A model generated the notes under the pieces. That model was not told where the DNA came from, did not search any database, and saw only the letters and a list, made by a program, of their open reading frames with translations. Source: Acidobacteriota bacterium (lineage in GTDB: Bacteria; Acidobacteriota; Terriglobia; Bryobacterales; Bryobacteraceae). From it: a DNA stretch of 64,000 nt. The position numbers were made by a program, and so were the translations under genes. Location of the stretch: contig JAPKYZ010000048.1 in assembly GCA_026394055.1 (NCBI GenBank), forward strand, positions 1 through 64,000, given 5' to 3'. Shown piece by piece: positions 16,582-25,775 of this stretch. Position 1 is the stretch's first letter; each line of letters begins with the position of its first letter.

Positions 16582-17627
16582 TCTCACACGCACAGCTCCA
16601 GGCGTTCTCGCAGGAGTTGCTGTTGGCCGCGGGCGTGCCGCCCGAGATCGCCGAACTCACCGCCCGCATGCTGCTCGCAGCCAATCTGCGCGGCATCGAT
16701 TCGCATGGTGTCCACCTGCTCTCCTACTACCTGAAGCAGATTGAAGCGGGCACCGTTCACCCCACGCGCGAAGGCCGCATCGTCAGCGAATCCGGCGCCT
16801 GCTTGAGCTACGACGGCGAGAATGCGCTGGGCCAAGTGATTGCGCGCAACTGTTGTGACCATGCAGTGCGGCTCGCAAAAGAGCATGGCATCGCGATCGT
16901 CACCGCGCGCGAAGCCAACCACTTCGGCGCCTGCTTCTGGTGGGCCCGCGAGATCGCCCGGCACGGCATGCTGGGCTTCGTCTTCTGCAACGCCTCAACG
17001 CTCGTCTCCCCGTGGCAGGGCAAGCAGCCCAAGTACGGCACCAACCCGATTTGCCTGGCCGTCCCCCCGTGCGGGGACGATGGGCAGGAGCCGTTTCTGC
17101 TGGACATGGCCACCACCACGGTGGCGGCGAACAAGATCTTTAAGGCCTTCATCAACAAGCAGCCCGAGATCCCGCTCGGTTGGGCGATGGACAAGGAAGG
17201 CGTGCCGACCACCGATACCGTGGCCGCCTATAACGGCCTGGTCTCGCCGCTGGGCGGGTACAAAGGCTACGGCTTGGCGATGATGGTGGAGATCCTGTGC
17301 TCCGTGCTGGGCGGTGGTGCATTGCCGAATGACCTGGGCGGTATCCGCTTCGTGACCAAGCCCGTCCGCGTCAGCCACTGTTACATCGCGGTGGACATCG
17401 CGCGCTTCATGCCTGTCGAAGAGTTCAACACGCGCATGCTGGCGTTGACGGCCATTATGAAGGCTACTGCTCCGGCGTTCGGCTTTACGGAGGTGCTGAT
17501 GGCCGGTGACCCCGAGAAGCGCCTGGAAGCTCAGCGGCTAGCTTCCGGCATCGACATCCCGGAAGGCAACTGGAAAGACTTGACCGACGGCGCCGCCCGG
17601 TTGGGCGTCCGCGTGCCGGCTGTTTAG
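16572..17627 (+). CDS. Ldh-family malate/L-lactate-type dehydrogenase
   Basis: A 351-residue protein from ATG 16572, which overlaps the end of the lipoprotein gene by 10 bases. The Ldh_2 fold is clear: LRGIDSHGVHLLSYYL near 30-45, REANHFGACFWWAREIA, FVFCNASTLVSPWQG, KYGTNPICLAVP and LGGYKGYGLAMMVEIL. These NAD(P)H enzymes oxidise 2-hydroxy acids or related sugar acids (malate, ureidoglycolate, diketogulonate types). The context with an SDR and a sugar-binding lipoprotein favours a sugar-acid substrate. Confidence 0.92.
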   Translation: MPVVSHAQLQAFSQELLLAAGVPPEIAELTARMLLAANLRGIDSHGVHLLSYYLKQIEAGTVHPTREGRIVSESGACLSYDGENALGQVIARNCCDHAVRLAKEHGIAIVTAREANHFGACFWWAREIARHGMLGFVFCNASTLVSPWQGKQPKYGTNPICLAVPPCGDDGQEPFLLDMATTTVAANKIFKAFINKQPEIPLGWAMDKEGVPTTDTVAAYNGLVSPLGGYKGYGLAMMVEILCSVLGGGALPNDLGGIRFVTKPVRVSHCYIAVDIARFMPVEEFNTRMLALTAIMKATAPAFGFTEVLMAGDPEKRLEAQRLASGIDIPEGNWKDLTDGAARLGVRVPAV

Positions 17628-17637
17628 AGCTCCACCG

Positions 17638-18663
17638 TTACTTAGCGCCCCACTGTGCGAGCACGTAGTCCTCAATCGCCCGCGGCTCAATCGGGTCCAT
17701 CACCTTCACGCGCCGCGCCCCCGGCTCCGGCTTGGTGCGGCCCGCGCTGGCACCGTCCGCGATCAACGCCACTTCGTCGTCCTTCACGCGGAACAGCTCG
17801 GGAGCGCCGACATACGCGGCGGTCAGCAGATCCCAAAAGTAGAACTCTTCGCCATTGGCATAAGAGAACGAATTCAACTGCCCCGCCAGATCGCCCAGGG
17901 CGTTGTGGCGCACCGTGGCCAGCCGTTGCTGAAACTCGCGCCGCACGGGCACCTTGTTGGTGGCATCGAGCGGACACAGCACCAGTGGCACCTTCGACTT
18001 CCAGACCCGAGCCGCGGCCGGTGGGTCAAAGTAGACGTTCCATTCAGCGGAGCCATCATGCGACGGCTCATCATTGCGCGAAACATTCCCCGCCACCCGC
18101 AACGCGCCGCCCATCCAGACCACTTCCCGGATCTTCGATTCAATCGCTGGCTGCCGGTCCAGCGCCAACGCCAACGTGCAGCAGCTTCCTGTGAGCAACA
18201 TGGTCACCGGCGCGGAAGCGGTCGTCAGCTGATTCACCAGCCACTCCACCGCGTCCGGCGTCACAGCGGCAGGCAACGCCCGCGAGTTCAAGATGGGCAG
18301 CGCATCGGCCACCCAGACACTGCGCCGCCAGGGCGTGGGATAGGCATTCAAGCTGCGCGCCGGGCTGCGGAGCACAGGCACTTGGTCACGCCCCGCCAAC
18401 GCCAATATCTTGCGGCTGACGCTGAGCGATGCATCAAGGTACGTGACGCCCGGCGAGCAGACCACGCCGCGCAGGTCCACATCCTTCAACGTCAGCAGCA
18501 GCGCGAGCGCCAGAAAATCGTCCGGCGTCCCGCCGTCATGGTCGAAGATCAGCGGACGCGCCGCGCTGGTTTGCTGGGCGAAGGTGGGCAAGGCTGAAGC
18601 AATCATGGGGGCTGATAGGACGGCCGCTTGATAAAAGAACTGCCGCCGTGTCCGCTGCATCAT
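17638..18663 (-). CDS. Inosine-uridine-type nucleoside hydrolase, Tat-exported
   Basis: A 341-residue enzyme from ATG 18663. A twin-Arg leader (RTRRQFFYQAAVLSAP) precedes the mature part. The calcium-binding signature is DHDGGTPDDFLALAL, the family DxDxxxDD motif with one substitution. Other family parts are LLTGSCCTLALAL, VVWMGGAL and SAEWNVYFDPPAA. Nucleoside hydrolases split ribonucleosides into base and ribose; an exported form suggests nucleoside scavenging outside the cytoplasm. It is convergent with the Ldh gene (10-base gap). Confidence 0.88.
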   Translation of the reverse strand: MMQRTRRQFFYQAAVLSAPMIASALPTFAQQTSAARPLIFDHDGGTPDDFLALALLLTLKDVDLRGVVCSPGVTYLDASLSVSRKILALAGRDQVPVLRSPARSLNAYPTPWRRSVWVADALPILNSRALPAAVTPDAVEWLVNQLTTASAPVTMLLTGSCCTLALALDRQPAIESKIREVVWMGGALRVAGNVSRNDEPSHDGSAEWNVYFDPPAAARVWKSKVPLVLCPLDATNKVPVRREFQQRLATVRHNALGDLAGQLNSFSYANGEEFYFWDLLTAAYVGAPELFRVKDDEVALIADGASAGRTKPEPGARRVKVMDPIEPRAIEDYVLAQWGAK

Positions 18664-18754
18664 GAACCTCCATCTTAATCGCGCCGGGACCGCCATATAA
18701 TAGCGGAAGCCCAAATGTGGCTCTTAGCAGTCAGTAGCAAGAAGGAGAGCGCCC

Positions 18755-20194
18755 ATGTTGTCTATCCCTGGCCAACCCGTCCGGACCTGTGACGGAACCT
18801 CGCGCCGCGAGCTGATGCGCGTGGGCGGCCTGAGTTTATTGGGCCTCGGCCTGCAGGACCTGTTTGCTCTACAGGCCAAAGGCGCCACGCCCGCATCGAC
18901 GCTCGCCATCAAGCCGCGCGCCAAATCCGTCATCCTGCTCTTCCTCCAAGGCGGGCCCAGCCACATCGACATCTGGGACCCCAAGCCCGAAGCGCCTTCG
19001 AACGTCCGTGGCGAGTTCAAGCCCATCAAGACCAAGGTGCCCGGCATCGAGGTCAGCGAGACCATGCCGCTGCTCGCACAGCAGATGGACAAGATCACGC
19101 TGATCCGTTCGATGAGCTACACGCCCAGCGGCCTGTTCAACCACACCGCGGCGATGTACCAGATGATGACCGGTTGGGCGCCGGACAAAGTCTCTCCGTC
19201 CGGCCAGCTGGAGCCACCGTCACCGCGCGACTTCCCGCACATGGGCTGCCAGATCGCCAAGATGCGGCCGCCGGAAGGCGCGATGCTGCCCTTCGTCGAA
19301 ATGCCGCGCCCGCTCCAGGAATCAAACGTCGTCGGCAAGGGCGGAGCAGCAGGCTTCTTGGGCAAAGCCTTCGATCCCTACCGCCTCTACCAGGACCCCG
19401 CCAAAGACGTTCGGCTGGATGACCTCACCCTGCGCCCGGAAGTGAACCAGGCCCGCTTGAAGGACCGTTTTGAGCTGCTCAAAGGCATCAACGGCTCCAT
19501 GAAGGATCTCGAAAAAGCCGTCTCCAGCTACGCCCTCACCGACTATTACGAGAAGGCCTACGACCTGGTGCTCTCCGGCAAAGCGCGCGATGCCTTCGAC
19601 CTCGCGCAGGAATCCGACAAGACGCGCGACCGCTACGGTCGCCACACCTTCGGCCAGTCAGCTTTGATGGCCCGCCGCTTGATCGAAGCCGGCACGCGGT
19701 TTGTGCAGGTGAACTGGCCGTCGGTGGCCAATGGTGATCCAGAAACCTCCAGCTGGGATACGCACTTTGCCAACTTCGGACCACTCAAGAATCTGCACTG
19801 CCCCAAGCTCGACTCGGCGCTCAGCGCTCTGATCGAAGACATGGACCAGCGCGGCATGTTGGCCGACACGCTGGTGCTGGCCATCGGCGAATTTGGCCGC
19901 AGCCCGCGCCTGGGCGTCTCCACCTCGGGCAACACCAACTCGCCCGACGGCCGTGACCACTGGCCGTATTGCTACACCGCCGCCATCTTCGGCGCGGGCG
20001 TCAAGCGCGGCGCGCTCTATGGCAAGAGCGATGCCCAAGCTTCGGCACCAGTGGACAACCCCGTGCACCCGGTGGATCTGGTCGCCACCATTTATCACTC
20101 TCTGGGGATTGACCCCAACATGGAGATCCTGAACGATCTCAAACAACCCCGCATGCTGGTGGAAGGAAAGCCGGGTGCCGGCCTTTTTGGATGA
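18755..20194 (+). CDS. DUF1501 family protein
   Basis: A 479-residue protein with a Tat-type leader ([19 protein letters not shown], about 15-33). The DUF1501 core has [21 protein letters not shown], cited here as [13 protein letters not shown], then [37 protein letters not shown] and [12 protein letters not shown]. The fold is related to alkaline phosphatases and sulfatases; no activity is proven. It overlaps the diheme cytochrome start by 4 bases, so the two are co-translated, followed by the PQQ dehydrogenase. Confidence 0.92.
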   Translation: MLSIPGQPVRTCDGTSRRELMRVGGLSLLGLGLQDLFALQAKGATPASTLAIKPRAKSVILLFLQGGPSHIDIWDPKPEAPSNVRGEFKPIKTKVPGIEVSETMPLLAQQMDKITLIRSMSYTPSGLFNHTAAMYQMMTGWAPDKVSPSGQLEPPSPRDFPHMGCQIAKMRPPEGAMLPFVEMPRPLQESNVVGKGGAAGFLGKAFDPYRLYQDPAKDVRLDDLTLRPEVNQARLKDRFELLKGINGSMKDLEKAVSSYALTDYYEKAYDLVLSGKARDAFDLAQESDKTRDRYGRHTFGQSALMARRLIEAGTRFVQVNWPSVANGDPETSSWDTHFANFGPLKNLHCPKLDSALSALIEDMDQRGMLADTLVLAIGEFGRSPRLGVSTSGNTNSPDGRDHWPYCYTAAIFGAGVKRGALYGKSDAQASAPVDNPVHPVDLVATIYHSLGIDPNMEILNDLKQPRMLVEGKPGAGLFG

Positions 20195-20973
20195 AGCTAC
20201 TCACCCTGTTGTTCTCCTGCGCCTTGTTTGCGCAACAGCCCCAGATGGGCAAGCCGGACCCGGAGGGAGACGCGCTTTACCGGTCCAACTGTGCGTTCTG
20301 CCACGGCCTGTCCGGCAAAGGTGGCCGCGGACCAGACCTCACCGCACGCCGCGTCCATGGCAGCACGGACGCGGACGTTTCGCGCGTCATCAAGCAAGGC
20401 ATCCCTGGCACCACGATGCCCGCCTTCGCCAATTTTGAGAATGACGAAGTGGCGAAGCTGGTCGGTTATCTCAAGAGCTTTTCGCAGCAGGGCGGCGGAA
20501 CCAACGCCGCCAAATTGACCGGCGATATCGCCGCGGGCAAGCTGGTCTATCAGCGCTCCGGTTGCACCGGCTGCCACAAGGTCGACGGCGTCGGTTCCAT
20601 CTATGGGCCGGACCTGTCGCGCATCGGCGTGGCGCGTTCGCAAGCCTACATCGCGGAGTCGTTGGCCAAGCCGTCGGCGGACATCCCGCTCGAATGGGAA
20701 GGCGTCTCCGCCGTGATGAAGGATGGCCGCAAGGTCACCGGCGTCAAAGTGAACGAAGATTCGTTCACGCTGCAAATGCGGGACCCGGCGGGCAAGTTCC
20801 GGTTCTTTGACAAGAGCGAACTCAAGACCGTCACCATCGAGACCAGATCCCTGATGCCGGCCTACGACCGCCTGCCCAAGGCCGATCTCGACAATCTGCT
20901 GGCGTATCTCGATTCACTGCGGGGCAACATCAACGCCTCCGGTCCGGCCACCAAGGCGAAGGGGATTCAATAA
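20191..20973 (+). CDS. Diheme cytochrome c
   Basis: A 260-residue periplasmic protein with a short signal peptide ending near FAQQ. The first c-type domain has CAFCH (about 30-34), with Met in GTTMPAF as the likely sixth ligand. The second has CTGCH (about 125-129). The C-terminal part contains [22 protein letters not shown], shortened to [17 protein letters not shown], which occurs in cytochromes linked to PQQ dehydrogenases and Planctomycete-type oxidases. Its stop overlaps the ATG of the PQQ dehydrogenase (TAATG), so it is probably the electron acceptor of that enzyme. Confidence 0.93.
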   Translation: MKLLTLLFSCALFAQQPQMGKPDPEGDALYRSNCAFCHGLSGKGGRGPDLTARRVHGSTDADVSRVIKQGIPGTTMPAFANFENDEVAKLVGYLKSFSQQGGGTNAAKLTGDIAAGKLVYQRSGCTGCHKVDGVGSIYGPDLSRIGVARSQAYIAESLAKPSADIPLEWEGVSAVMKDGRKVTGVKVNEDSFTLQMRDPAGKFRFFDKSELKTVTIETRSLMPAYDRLPKADLDNLLAYLDSLRGNINASGPATKAKGIQ

Positions 20974-22553
20974 TGCGCTGGACCATGGCACTTATCGCCA
21001 CCGCCGCTTTGGCGCAGGATGTCACCTTTGACCGCCTGAAGAATGCGCTCAAAGAGCAGCAAAACTGGATGACCTACCACGGCGACTATTCCGGCCAACG
21101 GCACCGGACGCTGAAGCAGATCAACTCCACCAACGTCAAAGATCTCCGCGTCGATTGGATCTTCCAGACCGGACAACCAGGCGAGTTCCAAGGCACGCCG
21201 CTGGTGGTCGATGGCGTGATGTATCTTACTGCCGCCAACGGTGTCGCCTTCGCGCTCGATGCCCGCAGCGGCCGCCAACTGTGGCGCTATTCTTATCCGC
21301 TGCCCAAGAACGAACTGCTGGCCAACGGCACCGTGAACCGTGGCTTTGCGGTGCTGGGCAATCAGCTATTCATGGTGACGCCCGATTGCCATCTGTTGTC
21401 GCTCGACGCCCGCACGGGCGAGCTGCTGTGGAACGTCACCATGGAAGACAACAAGAAGGGCTACGGCGCGACGCTGGCCCCCTTGGTGGTGGGCGATAAA
21501 GTGATCGCGGGCGTCGGCGGTGGCGAATACGGCATTCGCGGCTTCATCGCGGCCTACGACGCGCGCACGGGCAAGCAGGCCTGGCAGTTTTACACCATCC
21601 CGGCCAAGGGCGAAAAGGGCGGGGAAACGTGGCTCGACGATAGCTGGCAGCGCGGCGGCGGCCCGGCGTGGATGACCGGCACGTATGACCCGCAGCTGAA
21701 CACGCTCTACTGGTCCGTCGGCAATCCGGGGCCGGATCTGTTTGGCGATGTGCGCCAGGGCGACAATCTCTACACCTGTTCGGTCCTCGCGCTCGACCCC
21801 AACACCGGCAAGCTGAAGTGGCACTTCCAGTTCACCCCGCACGACACGCATGACTGGGACGCCAACCAGACCAACATGCTGGTGGACATGAACTACAAAG
21901 GCCAGCCGCGTAAGCTGCTGCTGCAGGCCAACCGGAACGGCTTCCACTACGTCCTCGACCGCGTGACCGGCGAGTTCTTGAGCGGCAAAGCCTTTGCCCC
22001 GCAGACCTGGGCCGTCGGCCTGGATGAAAAAGGCCGCCCCATCGAGAAGCCCGGTACGCGTCCTTCGAAGGAAGGCACTCCGGTGTGCCCCGGCTTGGCA
22101 GGAGCCACCAATTGGATGGCCCCGGCGCTCAACCCGGAGACCGGCTTCTTCTACTTCGCCGTCCGCAACCAGTGCGATGTCTTCTATGAAGCGCCGCCGG
22201 TCTACGTGGCGGGCAAAGCCTATTGGGGCAGCGTCTTCCGCGGCTGGAGCGAGAAGCGCGAATCGGGCTCCGTGAAGGCGATGGACCCCATCTCCACTGA
22301 CACCAAGTGGGAATTCCCGCTGGCCAAAGCCCCCTGGTCCGGCGTTCTTTCCACCGGCGGCCAAGTGATCTTCGCTACTGACCTGGATGGCTACATCATG
22401 GCGCTGGAATCCAAGACCGGCGCACTGCTGTGGAAGTTCAACCTGGGCTACTCGCTGAAGAGCTCGCCGATCACCTGGGAGGTAGGTGGCCGCCAGTACA
22501 TCACCATGGGCGCGGGCTCTTCGGTGGTGTCGTTTGCGTTGCCGAAGCCGTAG
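20973..22553 (+). CDS. PQQ-dependent alcohol dehydrogenase-type protein
   Basis: A 526-residue beta-propeller quinoprotein with a short signal peptide (residues 1-12). The N-terminus WMTYHGDYSGQRHRTLKQIN and W-motif repeats such as LYWSVGNPGPDLFGD and WHFQFTPHDTHDWD match methanol/ethanol dehydrogenases. The family CxxxC region appears as CPGLAGATNWM. A covalent haem domain is absent, and the neighbouring diheme cytochrome can supply this role. The alcohol or sugar substrate is unknown. Confidence 0.92.
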   Translation: MRWTMALIATAALAQDVTFDRLKNALKEQQNWMTYHGDYSGQRHRTLKQINSTNVKDLRVDWIFQTGQPGEFQGTPLVVDGVMYLTAANGVAFALDARSGRQLWRYSYPLPKNELLANGTVNRGFAVLGNQLFMVTPDCHLLSLDARTGELLWNVTMEDNKKGYGATLAPLVVGDKVIAGVGGGEYGIRGFIAAYDARTGKQAWQFYTIPAKGEKGGETWLDDSWQRGGGPAWMTGTYDPQLNTLYWSVGNPGPDLFGDVRQGDNLYTCSVLALDPNTGKLKWHFQFTPHDTHDWDANQTNMLVDMNYKGQPRKLLLQANRNGFHYVLDRVTGEFLSGKAFAPQTWAVGLDEKGRPIEKPGTRPSKEGTPVCPGLAGATNWMAPALNPETGFFYFAVRNQCDVFYEAPPVYVAGKAYWGSVFRGWSEKRESGSVKAMDPISTDTKWEFPLAKAPWSGVLSTGGQVIFATDLDGYIMALESKTGALLWKFNLGYSLKSSPITWEVGGRQYITMGAGSSVVSFALPKP

Positions 22554-22632
22554 CCGCCCGGTGGCAGTTCCGGGCCACTCACTTCCGGTTGAACTTTGAT
22601 AGCATCAGGGCATGGCGTTGGCTGATGACGGC

Positions 22633-22815
22633 ATGGATCGAACCGTCCTCACGGTTGTGACTACCCGCACGCCTTCCGATTCGAAAGAATACTGGAAGAC
22701 CCGCACGATGGTGGAGCGGCTGGCGGCTCTGGAACTCACCCGCCAGATCATGAACGCCTACGACCCAGATACCACGCGATTTCAAAGAGTTCTTGAAGTT
22801 GCTCGATGCCCATAG
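22633..22815 (+). CDS. Small antitoxin-like protein of a broken two-gene module
   Basis: A 60-residue protein from ATG 22633 (an upstream ATG at 22612 is possible). It matches small conserved proteins that start MDRTVLSV and contain a Y-W-x-S/T-R-(S/T) stretch followed by ERLAALELTRQIMNAYDP. In other genomes such genes usually precede a nucleotidyltransferase-like gene. Here the end TTRFQRVLEVARCP overlaps, in another frame, a remnant that looks like that partner. Recognition is from memory of the family pattern, not from a search. Confidence 0.5.
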   Translation: MDRTVLTVVTTRTPSDSKEYWKTRTMVERLAALELTRQIMNAYDPDTTRFQRVLEVARCP

Positions 22816-22834
22816 TGCCCGGTACCTCCTAATC
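22778..22834 (+). pseudogene. Truncated remnant of a nucleotidyltransferase-like partner gene
   Basis: In the frame beginning at 22778 the DNA reads DFKEFLKLLDAHSARYLLI, the typical N-terminus of the nucleotidyltransferase-like partner of the small gene above; homologues continue with GGYAV. After this the similarity stops and the reading runs into the antisense end of the CorA-like gene. There is no start codon. This suggests a deletion fused the small gene and its partner. Confidence 0.5.
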
Positions 22835-24517
22835 CACGTGCTTCAGCGAGTCCCCATTGCGCCGCCGCCGGGAGGCGCTGGGCAGTAGGACGTCGCGGTA
22901 GTCTACCCAGTTGACGGCCACGACGAATAGCCCAAACCCGACCGCGCCCAAAGCAAACAGGGTCACGCCGATGATGGCGGCCCAGTGGGGCCATGTCCAT
23001 TCGCCGCCCGGTTCAAAGAAGACTTTGGCAAAGCCGCCGGCGAAGTTCATCCCGAAGAAGCCGGTCAGCACCGCGCCCGCGCCCAGAATCATACTGATCA
23101 TGGCCAGCCGGTTGACGGCCTGGGTGTTACGGGACTGGTAATACTCGCTGAGCGAAGTGTGCAGGCGGTTCACTTCGCGCTCCGTATCTTCAATCATCGG
23201 GCGGATGCGGTAGGCGTCGCACATCATGTTGAAGTGCTCGGACTCTTCGTCTTTGTTGGCTAGTTCGTCAAAGTGCCAGTAGTTCGTAAAGTTAAAGAAC
23301 TCCGCGCGTAGCATGTTGACGAAGCGGATGGTCTCGGGCGTCAGCCGGTCGTCTTCCGAGTCCCGGTTGAGCCGTTTCGACACCAAGGCCACCCGCTCCG
23401 CAAAGTCGAGCAGCGTGGCCCGGTAAAACACCGCCACCAGCATCATCAGGTAGTAGCGCGACCGGAACATCCGGTGGATCAAGAAACCTTCGCGCAACTG
23501 GTGGTCGTCGCAATCAAACTCGCCAAACGCTACGGTCACGGTGGAGTAACTGGAAAAGCCGTAGTAAGTCCCCTGATGGGCCCAACGCCGGTAGACCTGG
23601 CGGCGCATCAGCTCCCGCGTAAACTCCGGCTCATACCGGTAACCGTCATTTAGCTGATCGACATAGATGGCGCGGCTGACAAACTGCTCATACGCTTCGG
23701 AGTTACGCCACTCAGGCGTGGCGGACTTCGGGTCCAGGGCGATGTAGGAGTAGATGATCATCCGGTCGTCCAAGACCGGTTCATACTCCTGTGCGGGGTA
23801 GTCCGCAAAGTAGAGCAGGGAAGAGACCAGCGCGGACAGCGGCGGCTGAAAGGCCTTGATCTCGCAGACCTCAAAGGTCTCTTCCGCCAGCGTGATGCGC
23901 TCCCCGTCCCGCACCAGGGTGATGGCCAGATGGCTGGGTACGCGGCCCTCACGGCGCTGCCGGCCGCTTGATGGATACAGCTTCCGCATCATCTCGTTCA
24001 CCCACAAGGCGCGCCGGGCGGGAATGTTGACGGCGTCGATGCCGATGGAGAGCACTCCGATGCCATTGGCGAACAGGAACAAGGTCAAGCCGTCGATCAC
24101 CACTTCCACGGAACGGCCGGTGACCGTCTCCGCCCGCATCAGCAGCTGGCTGCCGTCCGGGATGGGCATCTTGTAGCGGCGGACCAGGTTTTCTTGTTCA
24201 GCTTGCCCATTCGATTGACTGCCCGCGTCAAAGAAGATGCGGCGCACAAACGGGTGGAAGAACACCATGTCCTGATAGGCGCTGGATTCGACATCAAACT
24301 GCGTGTGCGAGGCCCGCTGCCAGACGCCGAGATGGGGCATGCCCTGGTGCCGCGCGATCCATTCATCCAGTCCTTCCAGCCACCGCCGCCCGCCCCCCTC
24401 GCCCGTACCCCAGATGCCCGGGTGATGGGCCTGGACCAGCTCTCGCTCAATCGAGAACGGAAACATGAAATTTGTGCGCAGGTGAGCGACCTGCAGGTTT
24501 TCGAGCGCGGCATCCAT
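22829..24517 (-). CDS. CorA-like membrane protein with unusual long N-terminus
   Basis: A 562-residue protein. The C-terminus has two membrane segments (about 470-495 and 510-540). The first ends in FFGMNF (about 487-492), the GMN selectivity motif of CorA-type divalent cation channels. A long helical stretch before it (EDTEREVNRLHTSLSEYYQ and following) resembles the CorA stalk helix. The N-terminal 330 residues do not look like the standard CorA funnel domain, and the protein is 1.6-1.8 times the usual 315-350 length. Mg2+ or Co2+ transport is plausible; a different role is possible. It is divergent from the DUF1080 gene, 25 bases away. Confidence 0.7.
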   Translation of the reverse strand: MDAALENLQVAHLRTNFMFPFSIERELVQAHHPGIWGTGEGGGRRWLEGLDEWIARHQGMPHLGVWQRASHTQFDVESSAYQDMVFFHPFVRRIFFDAGSQSNGQAEQENLVRRYKMPIPDGSQLLMRAETVTGRSVEVVIDGLTLFLFANGIGVLSIGIDAVNIPARRALWVNEMMRKLYPSSGRQRREGRVPSHLAITLVRDGERITLAEETFEVCEIKAFQPPLSALVSSLLYFADYPAQEYEPVLDDRMIIYSYIALDPKSATPEWRNSEAYEQFVSRAIYVDQLNDGYRYEPEFTRELMRRQVYRRWAHQGTYYGFSSYSTVTVAFGEFDCDDHQLREGFLIHRMFRSRYYLMMLVAVFYRATLLDFAERVALVSKRLNRDSEDDRLTPETIRFVNMLRAEFFNFTNYWHFDELANKDEESEHFNMMCDAYRIRPMIEDTEREVNRLHTSLSEYYQSRNTQAVNRLAMISMILGAGAVLTGFFGMNFAGGFAKVFFEPGGEWTWPHWAAIIGVTLFALGAVGFGLFVVAVNWVDYRDVLLPSASRRRRNGDSLKHVD

Positions 24518-24542
24518 CCGATCCCGATTATAGTGGGGATGG

Positions 24543-25661
24543 ATGACACGGCGTTCTCTGATTGGTTCCCTCGCCGCCCCTTTGGCGGCCCCGGCGTTGC
24601 AAGCACAGGCCTTTGAGCCTCTTTTTGACGGCCAGACCCTGCGCGGCTGGACGGTGGTAGACGGCCCGGCTTCGGCCTTTTATGTAAACGACGGGGCGAT
24701 CGTCGTGCACGAAGGGTCGGGTGACCCCACCTGGCTGCGGACCGACAAGGCCTACGAGAACTTCGAGTTCCGCTGCGAAGTCTTCATCAAGGGGTGGGCC
24801 AATGGCGGGCTTTTCTTCCATGCGCCGCTGCACGGCCGGCCCACCGAATGTGGGGTGAAGCTGAACTTGTTCCAGAAGAAGGATTCGACCCCGCTGGCCG
24901 AATCGATCGGCGCCGTCTTTCCCGTGATCGCTCCGCGCAAGGTGAATGTCCGCAATCAGGGCGAATGGAACGCAATCCGCGTGTTGGCCGACGGCCCCGC
25001 CTTCCGCGTCTGGATCAATGATGAGCTGGTGCAGGACCTGAATCGTGACCTGCACCCGGCGCTGCGTCACCGCTTGCGTTCGGGCTACATCGGCATCCAA
25101 TCGCTCAGCTACCCGCTGCGCTTCCGCAAGCTGGAGATCCGCGAGCTGACACCCAAGGAGCAGTGGACCACGCTCTATTCCGAACCCGCGGACCTGGCCA
25201 AGTGGACGGTGATCCAGTCACCCAAGATCGAGGCGCTGGGCGACGTGCTGCGGACGGACAACCTGGGGTATCTGGCGACTAAGCAAACCTACAAGGACTT
25301 CGAGTTCCAGTGCTACATCCGGGCGTCCCGGCATTCCAACGGCGGCATCATCTTCCGCTCGGTCAGTGAGAAGTCAGACGAACACTACGAGATTCAATTG
25401 CACGACGTCGAAGGCGCCGTCTATCCCACCGGTTCGCTCTACGGCTTCGCCCGCTGCCGCCCGTACCCGCGCATCGAACCCGAGGTCTGGTACCCGTTCC
25501 AGTTGATCGTCAAAGGCCAGCAGTGCGTCGTCCGCGTGAACGGCGACACTGTAGTGGACTACGCCAACCTGCTCAAAATGGACCGCGGCCCCATCATGCT
25601 GCAGGCGCACCAGATGGGCAAATGGGTGGAGTACAAGCAGATCCGCGTGCGCGAGATCTAA
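24543..25661 (+). CDS. Double DUF1080 (3-keto-disaccharide hydrolase-type) protein
   Basis: A 372-residue secreted protein with a Tat-like leader (TRRSLIGSLAAPLAAPAL). Two DUF1080 domains follow. The first (about 25-200) has LFDGQTLRGWTVVDG, FEFRCEVFIKGWANGGLFFH and WNAIRVLADG. The second (about 205-370) has FEFQCYIRASRHSNGGIIFR and WYPFQLIVKGQQCVVRVNGD. Members occur widely in Acidobacteria and Planctomycetes; some are 3-keto-glycoside hydrolases. It precedes a REP element and a Gfo/Idh/MocA gene on the other strand. Confidence 0.9.
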   Translation: MTRRSLIGSLAAPLAAPALQAQAFEPLFDGQTLRGWTVVDGPASAFYVNDGAIVVHEGSGDPTWLRTDKAYENFEFRCEVFIKGWANGGLFFHAPLHGRPTECGVKLNLFQKKDSTPLAESIGAVFPVIAPRKVNVRNQGEWNAIRVLADGPAFRVWINDELVQDLNRDLHPALRHRLRSGYIGIQSLSYPLRFRKLEIRELTPKEQWTTLYSEPADLAKWTVIQSPKIEALGDVLRTDNLGYLATKQTYKDFEFQCYIRASRHSNGGIIFRSVSEKSDEHYEIQLHDVEGAVYPTGSLYGFARCRPYPRIEPEVWYPFQLIVKGQQCVVRVNGDTVVDYANLLKMDRGPIMLQAHQMGKWVEYKQIRVREI

Positions 25662-25666
25662 ATTAC

Positions 25667-25775
25667 AGCCCCATGCGTCAGCTTGGGACTTTCTACCGCG
25701 ACCCAGCACAAGCCCTTGCGTAAGGTTGGGCCTGCTTCATTGACCCGCACAAGCCCCAGCTTACGCATGGGGCTG
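25667..25775. repeat. REP-like element, family B, copy 1
   Basis: Three arms of the family. The left arm (25667-25690) reads CAGCCCCATGCGTCAGCTTGG in its first part. A degenerate middle arm (about 25708-25733) and a right arm in inverse orientation (25749-25775) end in CGCATGGGGCTGA. Each arm can form a small hairpin AGCCCCA/TGGGGCT. The right arm overlaps the end of the Uma2 gene. Confidence 0.82.
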
